Source: Urophycis tenuis
Taxonomy: Eukaryota; Chordata; Actinopteri; Gadiformes; Phycidae
Reading direction: 5' to 3'
Length of the DNA: 64,000 nt
Assembly (NCBI GenBank): GCA_036785325.1
Contig: JAXIVH010000001.1
Span: 17,087,218-17,151,217 of the forward strand
Under the pieces are notes generated by a model. That model made no database searches. It saw only the letters and a list, made by a program, of their open reading frames with translations, and had not been told where the DNA came from. Positions within the stretch are counted from its first letter, which is position 1; each line of letters opens with the position of its first letter. This document shows, in pieces, positions 27,285 through 39,669 of the stretch. The position numbers and the translations under genes were made by a program.

Positions 27285-27875
27285 ATAAAGGAGGGGTTAT
27301 TAGCTGCAACATGATCAGGCTGTCTCCCTGGGCCATGGGAAACCTTAGATGTTTGACCCTAATAGCAAAGGCCGCACAGGATAAGATGGTTTGTTGTATT
27401 GTGAAATTGCTTATACAAATGTATATCGAGCAAGATCAGCGTCTTTGTAACGTCATTCAGTCTTTGTTTACGCTGTTTGAAGTCAGTGGAATATATGTTG
27501 TTGTACAAAAAAAAAACCCCAATGTGTCCTTCATTGTTGAACCTGGCTAGCCTCTTGAGACCATCTGTGTCGTGTGAGGTAATCCTCCTGTTTCCCCATC
27601 CTGTTTCTCTCTGCAAAACAGTCTGGCCCTGATACCGTTTAAAACCTCTTGCAAGCATTTTTAAAATGATACAAACTTGAAAATCCACACGGTCTCCATC
27701 AATACTCCATCAATTTCGTAATACAATACAAAGAGCCGGTCATGGATTCCTTTGGCCGCTGCCCAAGGAATATTGATTGGTCCTTTTTGTATGTAACTCA
27801 ACGACGTTGGCCAAATGTATCTCAACAGCGACGAATGTGTTCCTTCATTCTGGGTTGTCAGCTTGGGAGCCCCCG

Positions 27876-27903
27876 GACGCCGCCGCCGCCGCCGCCGCCG
27901 CCG
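27876..27903 (+). repeat. (GCC)n trinucleotide run at hap1 5' coding region
   Basis: About nine GCC units just upstream of the recognised part of the first hap1 coding exon. One frame reads poly-Ala, another poly-Arg, another poly-Pro. Which, if any, is translated cannot be decided because all frames are interrupted before 28011. Confidence 0.85.
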
Positions 27904-27991
27904 TCATCACCTCTCCCCTGAGCCACCGGGCGGCACCAGATCCACGCCGGGGCGACGGCTGCCGCGCCCACCTTCACCCTGAACCCTCCAG

Positions 27992-29977
27992 GCCCTGTCG
28001 AGCTGTGTGACCCGGAGGCCCGTCCTCCTCCCACGTCTCCTCCCGTCGGCCGCCGTCTCTCTCCCCCCCCCGCCGGGGCCCCCAGAGGCCCCCCTGGATG
28101 CCCCGCCAGACTCCTCCCTCCATGAGGGGCCGGGGGAGACGTCGGAGGCCCTGGACGCCGAGGCATCGCCTCTCGACTCCCACCTCAGGGCCTCGGCGGC
28201 AGCCAGGGACTTCCAGGATGTGTCCACGCTGACGGGTGAGAACCTGGGTGCTGAGCCCCCCCAATAACCCCCCTAATAGCCCCCAATAGCCCCAATACCT
28301 CCGCCTGGAGGCATGTCTTGCCTCACCTGGCGCGCCGAAGGGTTTGTTACACAGAGCCATCTGGGACTTTATCTTTGGAAACTGGGCAGGCATTTTCCAA
28401 AAAATACTTGGCAGGTGATTCGATGAGCCAAGGATCCAAAATAGTCCAAACCGCTGTGGTTCATCCACAAGCACATGGTTTGAAGGGCGAGATGGATTCT
28501 TGGTTCAGCTGGGGGCAGCTCCTCAACTGTGCCAATGCAGACTTTTGGGGGAAAATAAGGTTATTTCCCGCTTTTGACCCCGGAATGGAGTGTTTTACTC
28601 GCACTTCACTGATGGAGGTCAGTGAACTCATCTGCTTCCACTGATTTTCGAACTCGTTAACTCACTTAGGTCTCACTAAGGCACTAAGGTAAGGTGCTTC
28701 TCCATGGGTATGTGGGGGAAAAAAACATTATTTTGCCAAAGTCGGAGTATACCTTTCATGACTTGTTTCTGATTTCAATGTAAGTCGCTTTGGAAAAAGT
28801 AATGGTAAATATATCTTTGAACACCCAATAAAAAAACTATATATTGGAGACATCTTTGATATGAGATCACAGTGCAGTGAGAGTATAGGATGTTCGTGCT
28901 GCGGTTTATTTTTGATGCTAACAAAATGGGTGGCGAACTCACAGGAGTTGTTGTAGTAGTACGCGCCTCGCCCCAAGATGGCAGTATAACAACGCAGATG
29001 ACTTGCCACCGGCTCACAAAGCTTTTTCCAGGGATCCGTTCTCTCGACTGCACCCCTCCCAGACACGCCCTTGGGCCAACTCACCGGCACACCTTTTTTT
29101 TTTTTTTTCCATTCACCTTCCCAGAGCTTTGTTCCAACCTGCCGGAGTTGGAGATCGTGAGTCTCCTGTCGGAGGGCCAGCCCAACTACACGCTGCGTGC
29201 CGACTCTGTGTTTGGCTACGACCATGACGACTGGCTGCACACCCCTCTGCTGCCCCAAGAGGCGGTTCTGGGACTCACACACCAGCAGATCGAGGAGACC
29301 TTCAAGTATTTCTGTAAGTCATTTCCCCTTTCCCCCCCCCCCCCCCCCCCCCCCCCATGCATGCGTGCGTCACACCGACGCAAAAGTAATGAATAAGCAA
29401 TGGCGTCTGGACAAGCCGCGTGCCAGATGCCTCCCACTGGAGTTAAGGCAATGCACTAATCCCATGAAGATCATCATATGATGGAGACGCCATGTACTGG
29501 GAGTTTGATCACGACTTGCTTTTAGTCAATTGATTTTGTGAAAAATGAAATGATGTATTGATTTAATGAATGAGTGGTGGAACATCTCCAGTGCAAGACA
29601 TTTTGCTCCAGAAATGACATTAATGGCCCCATTAATGGCAACAGTGGCAGTGGTTGATGGCACCCTTAACAACACAGCAAATATCTGTGGTGTTTTCTTA
29701 GAATAGTTTTTTTCTCCCGCAGTCCGATGCACGACATAATCTCTGTCCCTGGTGATGCCTCACCAGCCAATAGTATTCACAGATGCCGCCGTGGGGATTA
29801 TCCTGCCCGTGAATTAGCCCCTTAAGCAGTTCTCTGTGGAACTGCACTCCCAGGCGTATCCCAGCAGGCATTGCGGCAGCATTAGATGCAATGCTCAGGC
29901 ATTCTGACGTCATGGCAACTTAAATGGCTCTGCTGCTGTTGATTGCTGCAGCATCAACAGTGAGGGAATTTAAAACC

Positions 29978-30012
<35 letters not shown>

Positions 30013-33000
30013 TGTGTGCGCGTGCACGTGTGCCTGTGCATGCAGGCATGCGTGGTCTAGACATGGTAGATGGCAGACTGTCTTCCTGTCATGAAACATG
30101 AAACATTTGCTGACGTATGACATGACAGAGGCAATAATGAATAGTAGTATGATAGTAGTAGTGTTATAGTAATGTATTCATCTATATTTTCAAGTATCGT
30201 CTGCTATGCAGCAGGCAAGATTGAAATTACCTATACATGTATAATTATTCTGCTGTCTAGAACATATTGCAACTTCAAACACCTTTTATTTGTCTGGCAA
30301 AATCTTCATGAGATAAAGTGTAAATAAGGTCAGGGATGAAATGTGTTCTAGTGTTGAGAAGTAATACCTTTTGTTCCCCATGTATTAGTTGGAGGTGTGT
30401 ATGAGTGTCCTCTTTTCTGCTGCAAGGTTTTAGGTTAAAGTGATTGGGTTCAGTAGGCTTGTATGACCACCGGAACGTGAGCGCGTGTAAGGTGCTTAAC
30501 CAGGAAGAGAACAGACTATCCTGACCCAGCCTGGGGGCTCTGTCTCCAGACACACTTAATACTCGAGTTGTACTGCACGTTTTTGTTGTTGTTGTTGTCG
30601 TTGTCGTTGTCTAACCTCACCCAGTGAGCTCTCACACACTGTCTAGACACTACTTAGACACAGTTGGTGTTGCTTGTTTTCCTGAAAGTATCCCAAAGCA
30701 GAGAGAGCTGTATCATAAACAAATAAGTTGTGATATGACTTCCTTTTTTCCTTCACATGCAGAAAATCGAATTTGCATCATACAGACAGACAGACAGAAA
30801 TACTTTCCTGAGGGAAATTGCATTTGTTACAATACTCCGGGAAAAGAAAAGGCAGTGCAGAAGTGAGGAACAGTATAGTACCGTGTAGAAATATAAATAT
30901 CTAATATAAACATATGTAACAATATACATAATATACAAAAATATACATACATCTAGGCATACACTATATATCATATACACAGGCATATATCATATAAACG
31001 TTTTAAACCCAAGAACAGCTGTTGCACAACTCTGTGGCCAGTCAGTTTATTCAAGGCGTCGTCAGAACACACCATGAGATCGTACCTCTGTAGCGAGGTC
31101 CTGCGGCTTGCACCTGCGATAACGTCGACTGTGATTGCCGCCACCCACCGCAGTGTTGCCAGGGCGGCACGCCTCGTTGTGGCAGGTGAGTCTGAGAGTC
31201 TGAGTCTGAGAGTCTGAGTCTGAGAGTCCGAGTCTGAGAGTCCGAGTCTGAGAGTCCGAGTCTGAGAGTCCGAGTCTGAGAGTCCGAGTCTGAGAGTCCG
31301 AGTCTGAGAGTTGGAGTCTGAGAGTCGGAGTCTGAGAGTCTGAGAGTCTGAGTCTGAGAGTCTGCGAGTCTGAGTCTGAGAGTCTGCGAGTCCGAGTCTG
31401 AGAGTCTGAGTCTGAGTCTGAGAGTCTGAGTCTGAGTCTGAGAGTCTGAGTCTGAGTCTGAGAGTCTGCGAGTCCGAGTCTGAGAGTCTGCGAGTCTGCG
31501 AGTCCGAGTCTGCGAGTCCGAGTCTGAGAGTCCGAGTCTGAGAGTCCGAGTCTGAGAGTCGGTGACCCGACGCAGGCGGGGCCCTGCCACCCGCCCCCGA
31601 GCAGCGCAGCACCCGCTGGGTGAAAAATGGATGAGGATGCTGTTAATATTTGATTGGGCGGACACTCCTGCGGCAGGCAGGTTTACCAGAGGAGCGGTGT
31701 GTGTGTGTGTGGGGGTGGGGGGGGGGGGGGGGGGGGGGGGCGTTGGCCACATGGGGGGCCGTGCATGAAGATAACAACAGGGAGGGGAAGACTGTGGATG
31801 ACATGTTATGAGTGCACGATCACGTTCGCCCCGACTTGATACAAACGCCAGTCAGCTACAGCCATGGTCTTTTACCGTGAAACTGGCGCCGCCCGGCCTT
31901 TCTTTTGTCATAAATATCACACTCCACAGGACAGGGACACTGCCTATGAGGAACTATAAATGATTGATTACTCATTCATTATTACTGCCTCCATCCTCTC
32001 CATTTAGTCCTGACGCTTATACTTGAGACAGTAAGCAACTTAAACGATTGTTGTAGCTCAACCCTTCAAAAATATACGGTTTTATGATCACGTCCATCGA
32101 TGAAAATCTACCAGGCAGCTAGGACTAACGTTGTGGTGCATGCGCTCCCAGCTGCGACACGACAACACAATCTGAGCCTGTGTCCACAGTGCTGCTCCCC
32201 TGCAGCTCTCTGAAGGGGGCGTGGCCCAACGCTCCTCACCCGTATTACGTGTGGAGATTTACAGCCACTGTTGGCATAGCTGGAAGATACCATTTCTCTA
32301 CTTTTCATAGGGGGGGGGGGGTTGGGATGGTCCATGGGCTTACTGCAGCCTGCCTGTAATTAAACAAACGCATCCTTTTACATTGGAGAATGTGTATTGA
32401 AATAAAAAAATAGATTAATTTTTTTTTTATTATCCAATTCAAATTCAGCTGACGTGTTGACACCCCTTCACGGTGGTCATTGTCATCGAGTGTCCCGGTC
32501 CCCTCCCCTCTCCCACACGCTGCTCTCGCCTTTGTACCCTGTGGTCCAGCGTGGCCAGGTGAAGGGAAGCAGGCGTGACCACAGACAGGGCTCTCACAGG
32601 GACGGGGGGGGGGGGAAAGAGCTTGCGTTTTAACAACAGGGAGCTCCGATCCCTTCATACCCTTACACACGCGCGCGTCTCCTCTGAAGACACACACGCA
32701 GACACTCACACACACACACACACACACTGAGAGCGGGAACAGCCCGGCCGGTGAAGCAAACAGAACCGGTGAGGCGCGGGATTTTTTTTTTTAAACGTGT
32801 GATGGGGGAAGCGGCAGAAGAGGGCTTCACGGTCGCCATGGAGGTGTGGAGCTCGTTGGCTTCAGAGGACGAGGTGGAGGAAGAGGACGAAGAGGAGGAG
32901 GAGGACGACGACGACGAGAAGAGCGGCTGCAGTCTAGGGGAGGAGGTGCAGGAGAGAGGGGAGAGGAAACACCTGAACAGCAACAGCAATAACAACAACG

Positions 33001-36000
33001 GCAATGACCTCCTGTGTAGGGAGGTGACGCAAGGTGAGGGCTTGAAGATGGTGAAGGACGAGACGAAGGCAGACATCATGTGAGCCACCTCGCATGATGT
33101 CATGGATGTGAATGTATAATCAGCTAAATTAAATCAGAGCGAAGAGGACCAGAGGAGTTGCATTCATCCTCCTGATTGCCTCTTGATGAGTTGAAATGTG
33201 ATATACCTTTATGTAGCTTTATGTTGTGATGTGTGCGCCGTTGTTGGATATCACCGGGGAATTGAACAGAACTAGTTGTATATTTCATGGGTACTTTTTC
33301 ATAGAAATCTTCTGTTCCACGCTATATTGCCACTTGTCCCTGTTGAAGGTCAGCAAGCATGCTAATGCGCTAGAGGGAGAGGGAGAGAGGGGGGGGGGGA
33401 GAGAGAGGGAGGGAGGGAGGGGGAGAGAGGGAGACAGAGGACAGTGCAGCCTTTAAGTCCCATGTTATGTCAGAGGATATACCATGACAGCTCTGCTATG
33501 CTTTAGCATCAATATTATCATTCAGAAGTAGTTCCAGTTCTCCACTGTGTATCAGCTTGCTCTCGTCCATTGAGATGATAAAACGGTGTCGTGGATCACG
33601 TCGCGTGACCTTAAAGGTCTTTCTGCCGATTGCCGGAATCAAAAGTCCCCCTTTCCGTGCCCCCTTTCTGCGTTTGAGCACTAACGATTCAGGGTAACAT
33701 GAGGGACTTGTATGACTATTCTGTGAATCGTGGTGCCCTAGTTTGAATCCAGTAGTGCAGACTGAGAGTCGCCCAGCCCACCCTGCAGGTTCGTTGAGTC
33801 ATTGAGGAAACACATTTTTTTTTTTTGAGTCAACAATTGCTCTACTGTGAACTTGACTTTGACTTGAACGCGACACATTGTCAATGTCGGAGTAATCCCT
33901 TTTTAATACTTTTCCTTATCAGTTCCTCCTATCGTACCAAGGAGCGCCAAAAGGGGCACTGTGTATCAGTACGTAATCTGAGACGCGTTTCTATTTTTTT
34001 CTTTACACAGCATTGTTAGCTCGTGAAATTCGTCCGAAATGTTAGTGAGTAGTACACTCCATTGAGGCTTTAGATTCCCATCTCCTTGTCTTGTGCAACC
34101 CACAGATATGTTTTTTAGAAGCATTTGATATCTGTGAGGGATCTGATTCCAGGCCAGCTTTGTGTGATCAAAACCTCAATGAATGGATCTGCATGCCGAA
34201 CACTTGGCTGGCAGGTTTCCATCCTTCCTTCTTCGTATTCTCTTGTGTACGCCACAAAGAGGCATGAGGCCCCCCGCAGCCACTGCGGAATGTGGCCTGT
34301 TTGGCCTGTGATGAAGTGTGCCTTCTTAGGCTGAGACCTGGTCGAGACCTGGACGAGAGCCTGGACGAGAGCCTGGGAGCTCCGGCTCAGACTGTCTCAC
34401 CTCTGGGCTGCTTGCTATATTTTGCTCGAGGCAAATTGAATCAGAGCTACTTAGAGTGCAGGTGGAAGACTTTGGGGGATCAACAGTGTGGAGTCCTCCC
34501 GGTTCAGTCAGACTGGACTTGCATCCCTAGTCTAGTTAGTGTTTGAATAGAATCGTAGTTGAACAGAATGAATTTAAGTTTGAAAGCTGTTACAGCTGAT
34601 ATGATGCCTGTTCACTGTTTGGTGATCTGGATGGTTTTGCTGTGTTGTCCAGACCTATTGGCCCTTTTCCCAGCTGGGAGACACAGGTGTAGCTCATTAC
34701 ATGAGTCATGGCTCCATTCGACTTGGGTAGGGCAGTGCGCCACGAGACACAACTTGTCAAGCTAATATACATGGTGACTTAATGTTAAAATGACAGGAAC
34801 AGGAAGTGACTTAATCCTACGTTTGACGGCCGGTGACAGGGTCCATTGTGGGACTAATGGAGAGACATTTATCTTTTGTTCGTCCCTTCTTTCTTTTTTT
34901 GTCCGTTCTTTCATTCGCCCGCTATGTAATTTGTGTCACAGTTATGGACCTCTCCGTTTGAACATCATGCTATGGGCTGAACACGGCAGCCACCACACGG
35001 ACAAACGAATGCATGGTTCACAACCCATCTTTTGGACGGCTTATTCATCAGAACACTGCACTGTACCACAGTCTGACCATGGCTTCCTGGCCAAGTCCAT
35101 CTATTTGATGGACCATCTCCTTCCTAAGGGCAGCTTCCCAGCACTGCATCTATACCATTAATTATGTTCAGACTTTAGACTAGATGGAGATTAGACCTGG
35201 CAGGGAGGGATCCTTTTGAAATACCTAAATGAACTAATTACTAGATAGTCATTTGGCTAAAGCTTTATCCAAAGTCACTCACAGTGCATCCAGATACTCA
35301 TCAGTTCTGGAGCAGGAAGGGGTGAAACATGTTGAAATGAGTAATTACATTGGGTATCGAACCCAGTACCTTTCAGCCTGGAGTCGAACACACTGACCAC
35401 TGACTATCAGTAAAGACCATTTTGATCTTCTTACTTCAGTAATTGGATAAAATAGAATGTCATGTATTAAATTTGTACTTTTTAGTTAACAAATTCCATG
35501 TCCACATGAAGCCAATGTGCCCTCACCATCAACAACAAAGTCCTAAGGACATTGATGCTAGTTGTAGTGTGAATATGTGTGAATGTAACCAAGGGGCTTT
35601 TGACCCTCAGCTCCTCTGGTGGTCGAGCGGTGATCTGTCCGTGATCTGAGAGAGACATGTAGCTAGAGGGAGGGAGGGAGCGAGGAGAGGGAGGGTTGAC
35701 CGTGATGTCTTATCTGGAGTTAATGGGATCAGGCTAAGAGGATTTCAGTACTTTTGGGTCTTGTAGTCTGTGGCCCTAAGTGCGGCCGCCTTCCCCCCAC
35801 AGGTCCCATTCACAGAGTGCAGCGGCGTTGCTTAAAGAAAAGGAACACATATGAATGAGGGAAACGTCACCACAGAGTTGTTTTTTATGGCAAATCTACA
35901 CAATGTGGTCAGGAAACATTCAAACCAAAGTTTGGTTTTTACTACAAACTCATTTATACCAAAATAGATTTTCATTTTCTTTCATATTTCCACGGAACAC

Positions 36001-37679
36001 ATGATGTGAGCTATACTGGTCCGTATACAGTAGCTTATACAGTACATCTGCTCTAAACTGGCTCTACAGTTTTCCCTTTCTTTGTTCACTAAATACCTTC
36101 CTTGGCCCTCTGTCTCCTCCTTTTCTTTCTTGTTGTGTAGTGCTGTGCTCGGACAGAGTGGGCCAGGTCACCAAGACGTACCACGACATTAAGGCAGTCA
36201 CCCACCTCCTGGAGGAGGTAAGAGAGACCCAGCCTCCGCCATCTGTCACACGTCTGCTTTTTCGCGGGAACAATTCGCTTTCGTCCCGCAAACCCTTTTT
36301 GTAGTCTCCCACCGCGAGCCCCTCTTTACACACTGCGCGCTTCGCCCGTCGTCGACGTCGTATACCGCGTGCAGTGACACCTGTGTCCTGTTGTGCGGCC
36401 CCCGGCAGAAAGAGCGTGACCTGGAGCTGGCGGCCCGGATCGGCCAGTCGCTCCTCAAGCAGAACCGGGAGCTCACCACCCACAACCAGATGCTGGACGA
36501 GCAGCTGGAGATCACCAAAGAGGAGGTGAACGCCGCGCACCGGTGACACGCGCTTGCACAGAACACAACACAACGCGCTGCACAGAACACAACGCGCTGC
36601 ACAGAACACAACGCGCTGCACAGAACACAACACAACACACTGCACAGAACACAACGCGCTGCACAGAACACAACGCGCTGCACAGAACACAACACAACAC
36701 GCTGCACAGAACACAACGCGTTGCACAGACAGAACACAACGCGCTGCACAGAACACAACGCGCTGCACAGACAGAACACAACGCGCTGCACAGAACGAAC
36801 ACAACGTGCTGCACAGAACACAACGCGCTGCACAGACAGAACACAACGCGCTGCACAGAACACAACACGCTGCACAGACAGAACACAACGCCCTGCACAG
36901 ACAGAACACAACTCGCTGCACAGAACACATTGCACTGCACAGAACACAACGCGCTGCACAGAACGAACACAACGTGCTGCACAGAACACAACGCGCTGCA
37001 CAGACAGAACACAACTCGCTGCACAGAACACAACACGCTGCACAGACAGAACACAACGCCCTGCACAGACAGAACACAACGCGCTGCACAGAACACAACA
37101 CGCTGCACAGACAGAACACAACGCCCTGCACAGACAGAACACAACTCGCTGCACAGAACACATTGCACTGCACAGAACACAACACGCTGCACAGAACACA
37201 ACACGCTGCACAGACAGAACACAACGCGCTGCACAACGCGGAACAACCCGCAGGAATTCAGTTGACACCGGGGAGCACTCAGCTGACGGTGTGTACGTGT
37301 GTGTACATGTGCCAAGGTATCAGTTCCAGATCAATATGCGAGTCAAGTCGGATTGTTTGTTTGACAGGGTTTGCATCGGGATCATTGCTGCCTGCATGAC
37401 TGCCACCCATGTGTCGGCCTCTTGGGCAGGCCAGTGTACTCGCTCCTCTGTAACAGTGTGTGTGTTTGTGTGTGTGCGTGTGTACGTGTGTGTGCGTGTG
37501 TGCGTGTGTATGTGTGTGTGTGTGTGTGTATGTGTGTGTGTGTGTGTGTACGTGTGTGTGTGTACGTGTGTGTGTACGTGTGTGTGTGTATGTGTGTGTG
37601 TGTGTGTGTACGTGTGTGTGTACATGTGTGTGTGTGTGTGTGTGTGTGCGTGTGCGTGTGTACATGTGTGTGTGTGTGT

Positions 37680-37720
<41 letters not shown>

Positions 37721-39586
37721 TGTGTGTGTGTGTGTGTGTGTGTGTACGTGTGTGTGTGCGCGTGTGTACGTGTGTGTGTGTGTGTGTACGTGTGTGTGTG
37801 TGTGTGCGTGTGTATGTGTGTGTGTGTGTGTGTACGTGCGTGTGTACATGTGTGTGTGTGTGTGTGTACGTGTGTGTGTGTGTGTGTGTACGTGTGTGTG
37901 TACGTGTGTGTGTGTGTGTGTGTGTGTACGTGTGCGTGTCCTTTTGTTTCGTTCAGATTGCACAACTTCGCCATGAGCTGTCTATGAGGGACGACCTGCT
38001 CCAGTTCTACGCTGGCAACGAGGAGGCCGAGAGAGCTGAATTACAATCACCGTGAGTGTGCACGCACACACACACACAGACACACACACACACACACACA
38101 CACGTGCAGGTATGCACACGCATGCACTTACACACGCACGCACACACACTCACACTACAAAGGTACTGTGGATCAAAATACAACCCACTGGCAAGGAAAT
38201 TGGCACCATATTATTTCGACCTTTTAGCTCAGGAAGAGCTATGAATAACATCCCTCCCCTTTTTGATCCCGAGCCTCTTCAGCATATTCAACAGTGATAA
38301 CAATGTAATTAAACCCTTGTTTTTCTTTTAACCACAATTTCTCTCTTACAAAACGTGTAACCCTGACCCTTTTCTCACCTGCTTCCCGTGGTTTCAGAAT
38401 CAAGCGCACCGAGTCGACCTCTGCCCTCAGCAACTTCGTCCACTACGACTTCCTGCACCAGAAGCTCCGCGGCCTCGAGGACGAGAACCGCAAGCTGCGC
38501 ACCGAGGTGTGCAGGCCCCCCCCCCCCCCCCACACACACTTTAGCTCTGCTCCCCTCCTCCAGCTGCCCAGCGCCCACCGCACTCCTGTCTTCTGTGCCC
38601 GCGAGGAGAGAGCCCTCTGCTCCGGTCCTTCTCCAGGCTTCACCCTTGTACAATATGGACCTGTGAAGCCATCATAGGATTCGGCGTTCAGAATGATGCC
38701 GCCCGCACCTCAGGGCTCTGAAGTCGCCTAGTGGGTGCAGTGGCGTGTAAACGCGCAGCAGAAACCGCCCAGCCGGGGCCGTTCATATGCGCTAACACGG
38801 GCCAGACCAAACATATACAGCTGTGGGGGGTGGATAAACATTTGTTTGGGACATGACGGATGTAAATTGACGGCTGCATGCTGATTTATGGGTGAACGTG
38901 TCCACACAGCGAGAGGGGATGAATCACGGCCCATTTATACCTCGACGTTGTCAACAACAAAGCTGAGGTCTAAACAAATCCTTTAATGGCGATTAAGGGC
39001 TGCAGGAAGTTCATTTATCTTGACTTCGATGTGTTGGTATCCCCCAGGGGCAGCCGAGGCCTACTGGTTAGGGCTTCGGACTTGTAACCGGAGAGTTGCC
39101 GGTTCGAACCGCGACCAGTACGAACGGCTGAAGTGCCCTTGAGCAAGGCACCTAACCCCTCACTGCTCCCCGAGCGCCGCTGTCGGCAGCTCACTGCCTC
39201 GGGATTAGTGTGTGTTTCACCTCACTGTGTGCCTCACCATCACTATGTATTCCACTAACTCACGATTGGGTTAAATGCAGAGACCAAATTTCCCTCACTG
39301 GATCCAAAGAAATTGTCTTCTTCTTCTTAGTGCTGGTACAAACGTTTTGCAGTCGTCATTCTGTTCAGTTTCGTCATCCTGAAGAGAGTGGGCGTCCCTG
39401 TAGCTAACCCCTAGTCGTCCTGCAGGAGGCGGGGTGCCTCTCGGTAGCATGAATGCTAACCGCTAAGCGACTGCGCATTCTCCCCCCGGCAGGCGGACGA
39501 CCTGACCACGGCGACCGAGAGCTATGAGGAGCAGGAGCAGGAGCTGATGATGGTGTGCGTGGAGGAGCTCAGTGAGTGTTGCACTG

Positions 39587-39669
<83 letters not shown>

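Noticed and set aside
30971..31752. Ser-Asp-Ser-Gln-Thr repeat proteins of 213 and 233 codons
   Set aside because: Tandem 12-14-bp units read in different frames; no start context or conserved flank.
36064..38055. Very long Cys/Val- and Gln/Asn/Thr-rich reading frames
   Set aside because: They run across minisatellite and TG arrays in a hap1 intron, overlap each other in many frames, and ignore the real exons at 36141, 36409 and 37957.
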